The translations under genes and the position numbers were made by a program. This document shows positions 50,551 through 57,875 of a stretch of DNA of 64,000 bases, one piece after another (within the stretch, counting starts at the first letter, position 1; each line of letters starts with the position of its first letter). The stretch comes from Alienimonas californiensis. GTDB lineage: Bacteria > Planctomycetota > Planctomycetia > Planctomycetales > Planctomycetaceae. The notes under the pieces were generated by a model. That model made no database searches. It saw only the letters and a list, made by a program, of their open reading frames with translations, and had not been told where the DNA came from. Where the stretch lies: positions 4,223,823 through 4,287,822 of the forward strand of contig NZ_CP036265.1 in NCBI RefSeq assembly GCF_007743815.1, in the 5' to 3' direction.

Positions 50551-53500
50551 TCAGCGGGTCATGCCGATGTTGAAGCTGAACAGTTGCTCGTCGTCGAAGT
50601 CCGGGCCGGCGACGGGCACGGCGAAGTCGAAGGCCAGCGGCGCCGGGCCGAAGGCCTGCGGCAGGCTGACCCGGATACCGGCGCCGACCGAAGCCCGGAA
50701 GTCGTCCAGCGAGACGCTGTCGTTCACCGTACCGAAGTCGCTGAAGACGACCCCCTGCAGGGCGTCGTTGACCAGAATCGGGAAGCGGTACTGCAAGCTG
50801 CCGTAGGTGCTGAACCGCCCGCCGACCCGCACGCCGTTCTGCAACGGGCTGACGCCGCGGAAGTCGAAGCCGCGAAGGGTCTGGAAGCCGCCGAGGTAGT
50901 AGTTCTCGAAGATGGGCATGTCGTCGCCGGCGAGGCCGACGGCGCCGTTGAGGCTCAGTACGTGCTGGCCGGTGCCGTCCGGGCGTTCGTTCAGCAGCCA
51001 GTACTGGGCGGCTTCGGCGTCGAAGCGGGGGTAGACGAAGTCGCCGAGGCCCTGCGTGTAGCCGAACTCCGCGAACGTGCCCTCGCTGGGTAGGATCGCC
51101 CGGTTCCGGCTGTCGTACTTCAGGCTGGCGCCGACGGTGAACAGCGTGTTGTCGCCGACCGACTCCGCGAGTTTCGGCGGGGTGGGGAAGGTCGGATTGA
51201 AGATCTTCACGTCTTCCAACCGGCTGCTGCCGACGATGCTCCAGAACGGCGTGAGCTGCCGGCCGACCGTCAAACGGCCGCCGAGCCGCTGCTCGTCCCA
51301 CTCGTCGTAGTACCGGCTGTAGTAGAACCCGCTGACGCCCACGCTGTAGAGGCTGTCGAGGAAGTACGGGTCCGTCAGGCTGATGAGGTAGCGGCTGACC
51401 TCGGCGCCGGGCACCGCTTCGATCCGCAGGCGCTGGCCGCGACCGCGGAAGGCGGTGCCGTTGCGGAGTTCCTGAAAGCTCCGCGGGAAGTTCCAGATGT
51501 CGAAGTTGTCTTCCTGCAGCGTGACCTGACCGACCAAACCGCTGGAGCTGTTCACCGCGGCGCCGACCATGAACCGGCCGGTGCGTTCCTCACGGGCGCG
51601 GACGTCGATGTCCACGAACCCGGGCGGCTCCTGGAAGGGCGGGGGTTCGTTGAACGTGCCCTGGAACGGCCCGCCGTTGGGGCTCTGCGGAAGCAGCGGG
51701 CTGGACACGCCCGGACCGTATTCGCCGCCGGTCTGCTGGATGGTGCGGAAGGGGTTGTACTCGCCCTCGGCGGTCACAACCGGGCCGGGGGTGACCGGCT
51801 GGACGACCGGGCCGGGCTCCCACCCGCCGCCGGCGGAGGGCGAATCGGGGCTCTGGGCCCGGTAGGTCGGGGTGATGAACCCGTTTTCCTCCGGGCTCTT
51901 CACCGACGGAGTGATCTGAGCGATCGGGGATTCCGACGGCCCGTCGAACGTCGGGATCGTGGGGACCCACGCCGGCGGCAGCAGGGTCTCGCCGAGGGGG
52001 ACGGGCGGATGGAACAGGTTCGCCGCGACCCAGTCGGACGGATCGTTCTCCGGCGAGGCCGGCCGCCGGGCCGCCCGCGTCAGCGGGTCGCGGTCGGCGT
52101 TACGCACGGCGTCGCCCGGGGCGTTCCCGTGGTAGGAGGCCGCCCGCACCGGCAGTTCGCTCAACGGCGCCGGCCGTGCTTGCATCACGCCGGAACCGCC
52201 GGTCGGCGGGAGGACGCGGCGATAGGTCGCCGGGGCGAGGCTCGCGGACGGGCCCGCGTCGGACGGACCCGCGGCGGAGGGCGGGGCGTCGGGGCTTTGG
52301 CCGCGGATGTCGCTGGCTTGTCGGACCGGGTTCTCCGATTCGTCCACCGGGGTCACGGAGACGCTGGCGTCGGTGCCGAACACGGAGGAACCCCGCACGC
52401 GGTCCTGCCCCTTCCGGATCATCGCCGGATCCGCCCGATCACCGGGGGCGAACGGGACGATATTGAGCGCCAGATTCCGCTGGGTGTGCGGGTGGTCGCC
52501 GACAATTTCCACATTGATGTGGCGGATGTAGCGGACCTTATCTTCCTGAATTTGGTAGGTCAGGTCGATCACCCCGGGCTCCTCCTCGAGGAACTCCGGG
52601 ACCGGCAGGATCTTCGTGAACAGCCGCCCCTGTTCGCCGTAGAGCTTCTCCATCTCCGCCCGGTCCTTCTGCAGGAAGCGGGCGTTGTAGAAGTCGCCGG
52701 GCCGGAGCGACGGGTCGGACATCAGCGCGGCGTCGGCGAGCTTCTCGTTGCCTTCCAGGCTGACGTTCCGCACGCGGTAGCGCTGGCCTTCCTCCACGTT
52801 GAAGGTGACGTAAATCTCGGAGCGGTCCTCGCTCTCGGCGACCTCCGCCGCGACCTTCACGTCGAAGTAGCCCAGGTCGCGGTAGTAGTCGGTGATCGCG
52901 GCCTCGTCCCGGGGGACGGTCGTCGGATCGAACAGGCCGAACAGCGGGACCATGCCCAGCAGCTTCGTTTTCGTTTCCAGGCCCCGCTTCAGCACGGCGT
53001 CGGAGAAATCCTTGTTGCCCTCGAAGGAGACCTTCGCCACCCGCACTTTCGGACCTTCCTCAATCTGGAAGACCACGTCGCGGTCGCTCTCGGCGTCCCC
53101 CCGGACCAGCGTGACCTTCGCGTGGCGGAAGCCCTCGTCGATGTAGTAGCGGCGGAGTTGCTCCGCGGCGTCGCGGTTGAACATCACCCGGTACGGGCTG
53201 CCCGGCTCCAGCCCGGTGACGCGGGAGAGCTGTTCGTCCGACTTCTTGTCGTTGCCTTGGTAGGTGACCGAAGCGACCTGCGGCAGTTCCTTGACGAGGA
53301 ACACCAACTCAATACCGGCGTCGGTCTCGCGGAACTCCCGCTTCACGCGGCTGAACCACTTGGTCTCGTACAGGCTGCGGATGTCGTCCAGCACCTCGTG
53401 GTTGCTGACGACCCGGCCGCTCTTGATCGAAATTTTCTGCAGAATCACCGCCGCCGGGATCGTTTCGTTGCCCTCGACGCGGACGGCGACAATCGGCCGA

Positions 53501-53613
53501 TCCGGCGTGCCGCTCTGCGCCTGCAACAACCCCACCGGCAAGAGGGCGAGCGTCGCCAGTGCAAGACAAACCAGCAGCGTGGCCGGGACGCGTCGGCGGG
53601 GCGATGGCGACAT
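50551..53613 (-). CDS. bamA: outer membrane protein assembly factor BamA with inserted disordered linker
   Basis: A 1020-residue Omp85 protein. A signal peptide (residues 1-33, LLVCLALATLALLPVGLLQAQ) is followed by POTRA domains 1-4 with blocks such as GNETIPAAVILQKISIKSG, EGNKDFSDAVLKRGLETKTKLLG and LEGNEKLADAALMSDPSL. The fifth POTRA is interrupted: it starts VRYIRHINVEIVGDHPHTQRN (about residue 375), and its final strand VDIDVRAREERTGRFMVGAAVNS resumes only at about 660. Between them is a roughly 240-residue Pro/Ser/Gly-rich, presumably disordered insert. The 16-stranded barrel occupies the C-terminus, ending LFSFNIGMTR. It inserts beta-barrel proteins in the outer membrane. Confidence 0.92.
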   Translation of the reverse strand: MSPSPRRRVPATLLVCLALATLALLPVGLLQAQSGTPDRPIVAVRVEGNETIPAAVILQKISIKSGRVVSNHEVLDDIRSLYETKWFSRVKREFRETDAGIELVFLVKELPQVASVTYQGNDKKSDEQLSRVTGLEPGSPYRVMFNRDAAEQLRRYYIDEGFRHAKVTLVRGDAESDRDVVFQIEEGPKVRVAKVSFEGNKDFSDAVLKRGLETKTKLLGMVPLFGLFDPTTVPRDEAAITDYYRDLGYFDVKVAAEVAESEDRSEIYVTFNVEEGQRYRVRNVSLEGNEKLADAALMSDPSLRPGDFYNARFLQKDRAEMEKLYGEQGRLFTKILPVPEFLEEEPGVIDLTYQIQEDKVRYIRHINVEIVGDHPHTQRNLALNIVPFAPGDRADPAMIRKGQDRVRGSSVFGTDASVSVTPVDESENPVRQASDIRGQSPDAPPSAAGPSDAGPSASLAPATYRRVLPPTGGSGVMQARPAPLSELPVRAASYHGNAPGDAVRNADRDPLTRAARRPASPENDPSDWVAANLFHPPVPLGETLLPPAWVPTIPTFDGPSESPIAQITPSVKSPEENGFITPTYRAQSPDSPSAGGGWEPGPVVQPVTPGPVVTAEGEYNPFRTIQQTGGEYGPGVSSPLLPQSPNGGPFQGTFNEPPPFQEPPGFVDIDVRAREERTGRFMVGAAVNSSSGLVGQVTLQEDNFDIWNFPRSFQELRNGTAFRGRGQRLRIEAVPGAEVSRYLISLTDPYFLDSLYSVGVSGFYYSRYYDEWDEQRLGGRLTVGRQLTPFWSIVGSSRLEDVKIFNPTFPTPPKLAESVGDNTLFTVGASLKYDSRNRAILPSEGTFAEFGYTQGLGDFVYPRFDAEAAQYWLLNERPDGTGQHVLSLNGAVGLAGDDMPIFENYYLGGFQTLRGFDFRGVSPLQNGVRVGGRFSTYGSLQYRFPILVNDALQGVVFSDFGTVNDSVSLDDFRASVGAGIRVSLPQAFGPAPLAFDFAVPVAGPDFDDEQLFSFNIGMTR

Positions 53614-53753
53614 GGGCGACGTCCTATGGCGACGGATTCACCCGAGTCGTTCGGGCGCCGGCGCAATGGTCCCCGCTGAGCACGGGGGACGGCCGGAATG
53701 CGGGGGCATAGCAGCCCCCCGCCGTCTGCTCCAACCCGGACCGCGGCGAGAAA

Positions 53754-54551
53754 TCACTTCGCGCGCGACAGTCGCTCGCCGATCGCCAGCGCCTCCGCGG
53801 CGCCGAAGACCCGATCGTTCCCTTCAAACAGCGCCGCGACCGCCGCCCGATGGATCTTCATCTTGAGCCCGCCGACCGCCAGCGCCCCGTAACACCGTAC
53901 GCCCTCGCGGTCCTGTGCCCGGTCCTGAGCGTCCACGCCGGTGAGGCCGGCGGGGGGAACCGCGTTCAGGTCGACCGCAACGCGGACGCCCGCCGCGGCC
54001 ACCGCCGCCACGGACGCGATCTCCACCCCGGCCGGGCCGCAGGCGAACACGGCCGCGGCGCCGTCGATCGCATCCTCGACGCTGGGCGCCGTGCCATGAC
54101 GGCTCTCGTCCGGGTCGAACGTCCGAACCGACACGCCGCGTTCCTTCAGCAGGGACGCGACGCGGCCGCCGACCGGCCCCAGCCCCAGCACGGCCGCGGG
54201 ACCGTCGAATCCCTCGCCGGAGCGGGCCGACAGCACGGCCGCGGCCGCGGTGGTGTTCGCCCCGTTCGGATCGCACAGCAGGCTGACCCGCAGCGGACCG
54301 AAGAAGGCGCCACGGACCGCATCGGCGATCGCCTCGGCCTGCGCCGCATCCGACCCGCCGACAAAGATCGCCGTGTGCTTCAGGTCCTGCGGGCCGCGGG
54401 TAAAGATCGCCCCGTGCGTCAGGGCGACGGCGCTCTCCGGCGTGACGCCGCCGTAGGCCAGCACCTCGTCCGCCCCGGCGTCGAACGCGACGATCCGGTC
54501 GAACGCGGACGGCTGGGCGTCCGCATCGAGTTGGAGCAGGATGCGCTTCAT
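53754..54551 (-). CDS. methylene-H4MPT dehydrogenase (MtdB/MtdC type)
   Basis: A 265-residue dehydrogenase that oxidises methylene-H4MPT to methenyl-H4MPT with NAD(P). MKRILLQLDADAQPSAFDRIVAFDAGADEVLAYGGVTPESAVALTHGAIFTRGP is the substrate-binding N-terminal block of the MtdA/B/C family, and AAVLGLGPVGGRVASLLKERGVSVRTFDPDE is the NAD(P)-binding Rossmann loop. VGGLKMKIHRAAVAALFEGND is the conserved C-terminal segment. The subtype (MtdB or the deeply branching MtdC found in planctomycetes) is not certain from sequence alone. It comes after bamA by 140 bp in the same direction and shares orientation with fae, 97 bp upstream. Confidence 0.87.
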   Translation of the reverse strand: MKRILLQLDADAQPSAFDRIVAFDAGADEVLAYGGVTPESAVALTHGAIFTRGPQDLKHTAIFVGGSDAAQAEAIADAVRGAFFGPLRVSLLCDPNGANTTAAAAVLSARSGEGFDGPAAVLGLGPVGGRVASLLKERGVSVRTFDPDESRHGTAPSVEDAIDGAAAVFACGPAGVEIASVAAVAAAGVRVAVDLNAVPPAGLTGVDAQDRAQDREGVRCYGALAVGGLKMKIHRAAVAALFEGNDRVFGAAEALAIGERLSRAK

Positions 54552-54590
54552 ATCGCCCTCGCCGAGTGATCCGTCAGACTCACACGTATG

Positions 54591-54621
54591 CCCCGGTTCG
54601 CCGTCGCCGCTAGGCGGCGCG
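54591..54621. repeat. family A palindromic repeat, third copy, between mtd and fae
   Basis: The 31-bp element starts CCCCGGTTCGCCGTCGCC and is 30 of 31 identical to the arm at 28012-28042 inside mutL. Here it is single and intergenic, in the 97-bp gap between fae and the dehydrogenase gene. Confidence 0.85.
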
Positions 54622-54648
54622 CGTCCCGGGGCGACTCCGCAATGACGT

Positions 54649-55146
54649 TCAGACGCCGGAGAACGGGTGCTTCGCGGTATCCTTCTTCGAGACCACCTCG
54701 GCGACCTTCGGCTCCTGCTTCATCGCCCGCTTGATGCTGAGCTTCGTCGCCTCGTAGTTGTACTCGTAGATCTTGGCGTCGTTGTCCGCTTCCCAGTGGA
54801 TGAACACGCCGCAGACGATGCACAGCGTTTCGGCCTGATCCTGGGGAATGGTGCCGTCGGCGACGCAGTCGGCGACTGCCTTGGCGACCCCGTACTGGGC
54901 CGGGCCGAACATCTGGACCGCCTGCTTCGCCCCCTTGATGGTCACCTTGGTGATCATGACGGTGTCCGGTTTGACCGCCAGGTTCGGCTCCAGCACGGCC
55001 AGCAGGTTGCTGTGCCCGGCGGACTGGCGGGACAGCGCGTTGGCGAAGGCGTGGCCGACCGGGCCGGTTTTGTCGCCGATCATCAGATCGATGTGGGCGA
55101 CTTCGTTGCCTTCGCCCACCAGGGCTTCGCCGACGTGCAGGGACAT
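54649..55146 (-). CDS. fae: formaldehyde-activating enzyme
   Basis: A 165-residue protein that condenses formaldehyde with tetrahydromethanopterin to methylene-H4MPT. The whole chain matches Fae: MSLHVGEALVGEGNEVAHIDLMIGDKTGPVG, with the catalytic His at residue 18, ANALSRQSAGHSNLLAVLEPNLAVKPDTVMITKVTIKGAKQAVQMFGPAQYGVAKAV, and VFIHWEADNDAKIYEYNYEATKLSIKRAM. The ATG is preceded by GAGAGAAG. The gene is divergent from the ATP-grasp gene with 99 bp between the starts, so this gap should contain both promoters. Confidence 0.96.
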   Translation of the reverse strand: MSLHVGEALVGEGNEVAHIDLMIGDKTGPVGHAFANALSRQSAGHSNLLAVLEPNLAVKPDTVMITKVTIKGAKQAVQMFGPAQYGVAKAVADCVADGTIPQDQAETLCIVCGVFIHWEADNDAKIYEYNYEATKLSIKRAMKQEPKVAEVVSKKDTAKHPFSGV

Positions 55147-55245
55147 GCTTCTCTCGCTGAAAATGGGACGCGCGGGGCGGCGATGGTACGGTGAGCGGCC
55201 CCGCGGTTCATCCCAGCCGGACCGGGATCGTCCCGCGAATCGAAA

Positions 55246-56478
55246 ATGGCCGATCCCGACCTGCTGATCGTCGGCGGCAGCGTGCGGGCCGCCGCCTGGT
55301 GCGCTGTGCGGGCCGGGCTGAAGGTTGCGGCACTGGACCGCTACAACGACCTCGATCTGCTCGCCGTCGCGGAGCCCTGCTTCAATTGGGACGGCAGTGA
55401 CGAACAGGTCGAACGGGTCGTCGGCGAACTCGGCGTGCCCTGGATGTACACCGGCCCGCTGGAGAACCGCCCGGACCTCGTCGACCGCTGCGCCGCCCTC
55501 GCCCCGCTACGAGGCACGTGCGGCGAGGCCCTGCGGCGGGTCCGGGACCCCTTCGAGTTGCATGCGGCCCTCATGGCGTTCGCCGAGTCGCGGCGGACGC
55601 GGGCGGAAGCCCTGCGAGTCCTCGACGTACGATCGGCGGACGACCCGCCGCCCTACGCTCCGAAGGAGATCAGAACCGTTGATTTTTTCTGCGCCTCCGA
55701 GGTCCCGCTCTGGTTGCTGAAACCGCTCGACTCCGGCGGCGGCGCGGGGATCGCCGTCTGGGACGCAGCGGCGGTCGACCATCCCACACGCGAGAGACCG
55801 CACTATTTCCAGCAGATTATGACGAGCGGCGACCGAAGGGGATGCCGCCCCGTCAGCGTGTCGGCGGACGCCGCCCCCGGCGGGGTGCGGCTGCTGGGTT
55901 CCTGCTCACAAGGGCCCGCGCAGCTTCTGGGCCGGCTCCATCAGGGCTTCCGCTGGAGCGAAGCCTGCGGCCCCGGCTTTGTCCGGCGGTCGTTCGCGGC
56001 CGAAATGGCAGAGCACCTTGCTATGTGGTTCGACCTCCGCGGATTGTTCGGGGTCGACCTGTGTACCTACGCGGGAGACGGAGACGGAGCGAAAGCCTCG
56101 TTCGCCGTTGTCGAGGTGAACCCGCGGTTCACGGCGACGATGGACCTGCTGGACGACATTCGAAGCGGGCCGACCGGACCTTTCGGGACCGCCTCCCGAA
56201 CCGACGTGGGCGTCGTGTCTGCCCGTCGGCGGAAGAAAGTGATCTACGCAAAACGAGACTGCCGACTCCGCGAACACCGCCCGCTACCCATCTTCTCGCC
56301 GGACGCACGCGGCTGGGTCGCGGACGTGCCGGAGCAGGGGGCGGTCGTGCGAGCCCGCGAGCCGATCTGCACGGTGTACGGTTCCGGCGAAGGCATCCAC
56401 AACCTCCGGGCGGCGGAGGTGAGGGTCCTAACCTTACTGGCGCCCGTCCAGTTAAGGCCGGACACTTCGGACCCATGA
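55246..56478 (+). CDS. ATP-grasp protein of the H4MPT cluster
   Basis: A 410-residue ATP-grasp-like protein. MADPDLLIVGGSVRAAAWCAVRAGLKVAALDRYNDLDLLAVAEP is the N-terminal nucleotide-binding-like domain. The central part has WLLKPLDSGGGAGIAVW (lysine and Gly-rich ATP loop), HYFQQIMTSGD, and FRWSEACGPGFVRRSF, and the metal-binding end is FAVVEVNPRFTATMDLLDD (Glu-x-Asn). Similar ATP-grasp genes are present in methylotroph C1 clusters with unknown substrate; a ligase step in methanopterin side-chain synthesis is plausible. It is divergent from fae and overlaps the enolase-superfamily gene by four bases (ATGA). Confidence 0.78.
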   Translation: MADPDLLIVGGSVRAAAWCAVRAGLKVAALDRYNDLDLLAVAEPCFNWDGSDEQVERVVGELGVPWMYTGPLENRPDLVDRCAALAPLRGTCGEALRRVRDPFELHAALMAFAESRRTRAEALRVLDVRSADDPPPYAPKEIRTVDFFCASEVPLWLLKPLDSGGGAGIAVWDAAAVDHPTRERPHYFQQIMTSGDRRGCRPVSVSADAAPGGVRLLGSCSQGPAQLLGRLHQGFRWSEACGPGFVRRSFAAEMAEHLAMWFDLRGLFGVDLCTYAGDGDGAKASFAVVEVNPRFTATMDLLDDIRSGPTGPFGTASRTDVGVVSARRRKKVIYAKRDCRLREHRPLPIFSPDARGWVADVPEQGAVVRAREPICTVYGSGEGIHNLRAAEVRVLTLLAPVQLRPDTSDP

Positions 56479-57821
56479 GCAACCCCCAAGACGTCCGCGT
56501 CGTCGCCTGCGAGGTGACGTTCGAACCGGTCCCGTTCCGCGCCCCGCTGAAGTTCGGCGGGCGGGTGGTGGACCGCACCGACCTCATCAACGCCGCCGTC
56601 ACCGTCGAACGTCGTGACGGCCAAACGGCGACCGGGCACGGCTCGATGCCGGTCGGGAACGTCTGGGCCTGGCCGAGTTCCGCCGTCGGTCCCGACCAGG
56701 CCGAACCCGCGATGAAACGGTTCGCCGGCGGGGCGGGGCGGGCGTTAACGGCTTCGGGGGGGTACGGCGACGTGATCGAACACGGGCATCGCCTGCTCGA
56801 AAGTCACGCCGAGACCGCCCGCGAGGTTCAGGCCGGCTCGGACCTCCCGGAGCCGCTCCCGCCGCTCGCCCAACTCGTCGCCGCCTCGCCGATCGACGCC
56901 GCCCTGCACGATGCCGTCGGCCGCGTGCACGACCGCAGCAGCTTCGACGTGCTGGGGCCGGAGTTCCTGAACCGCGACCTGTCGGCGTACCTCGACGGCC
57001 GCTTCGCCGGGGAGTACCTCGACCGCTATACGCTGCGGGCGCCGAAGGTGACGATGCCGCTGTATCACCTCGTCGGCGCCCTCGACCCGCTGACGAACGC
57101 GGACGTCGAGAAGCCCATCGGCGACGGTCTGCCGGAGACGCTGGCGGAGTGGATCGCCGCGGACGGGCTCACCCACTTCAAAATTAAACTGGCCGGCGAC
57201 GACCTCGATTGGGACGTGGATCGCGTGTTACGCGTCGAGCGCGTCGTCGCCGAGGCGAAGGGGCAGGGGGCCGCGTGGCAGTACTCCTGCGACTTCAACG
57301 AGAAGTGCCGCGACGCCGCCTACGTCGTTGAGTTTCTCGACCGGGTGAAGGCGGGCAGCCCGGGGGCGTTCGATCGGATTCAGTACCTCGAACAGCCCAC
57401 CCACCGGGATCTTTTTGCTCACCCGATCCCCGTGCACGAGGCGGCGAAGATTAAGCCGGTGGTCATCGACGAATCGTTGACCGGCTACGGTGCCCTACTT
57501 CGGGCGGTGGACCTCGGCTACAGCGGGGTCGCCCTCAAGGCCTGCAAGGGGCAGACGGAGAGCCTGCTGATGGGCGCCGCGGCCCAGAAGCTCGGGCTGT
57601 TCCTCTGCGTGCAGGACCTGACCTGCCCGGGGGCCTCCTTCCTGCACTCCGCCAGCCTCGCCGCCCGCATCCCCACCGTCGCCGCGATCGAGGGCAACGG
57701 CCGCCAGTACTGCCCGGCGCCGAACGCGGCCTGGGCTCCGCGTTACCCCGGTCTGTTCGAGATCACCGACGGCACGGTCCGCACCGCGGAACTGGACGGT
57801 CCGGGCCTCGGGTTCAAGTAA
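56475..57821 (+). CDS. enolase-superfamily (MLE-like) enzyme coupled to the ATP-grasp gene
   Basis: A 448-residue enolase-superfamily protein. Residues 1-130 are the capping domain. The barrel has the KxK motif FKIKLAGDD (Lys236, Lys238), metal ligands Asp273 (SCDFNEK), Glu306 (YLEQP) and Asp332/Glu333 (VIDESL), and the final lysines in VALKACKGQTES, which define the muconate-lactonising/dipeptide-epimerase-like subgroup. The reaction cannot be predicted; proton abstraction next to a carboxylate is common to the family. ATG 56475 overlaps the ATP-grasp stop by four bases, so the two are likely to act in one pathway. Confidence 0.8.
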   Translation: MSNPQDVRVVACEVTFEPVPFRAPLKFGGRVVDRTDLINAAVTVERRDGQTATGHGSMPVGNVWAWPSSAVGPDQAEPAMKRFAGGAGRALTASGGYGDVIEHGHRLLESHAETAREVQAGSDLPEPLPPLAQLVAASPIDAALHDAVGRVHDRSSFDVLGPEFLNRDLSAYLDGRFAGEYLDRYTLRAPKVTMPLYHLVGALDPLTNADVEKPIGDGLPETLAEWIAADGLTHFKIKLAGDDLDWDVDRVLRVERVVAEAKGQGAAWQYSCDFNEKCRDAAYVVEFLDRVKAGSPGAFDRIQYLEQPTHRDLFAHPIPVHEAAKIKPVVIDESLTGYGALLRAVDLGYSGVALKACKGQTESLLMGAAAQKLGLFLCVQDLTCPGASFLHSASLAARIPTVAAIEGNGRQYCPAPNAAWAPRYPGLFEITDGTVRTAELDGPGLGFK

Positions 57822-57875
57822 GCGGCGGGCGGCCGAAGGACGCAACGCCTTTCACGGGAACCACGGGCCGCTACG

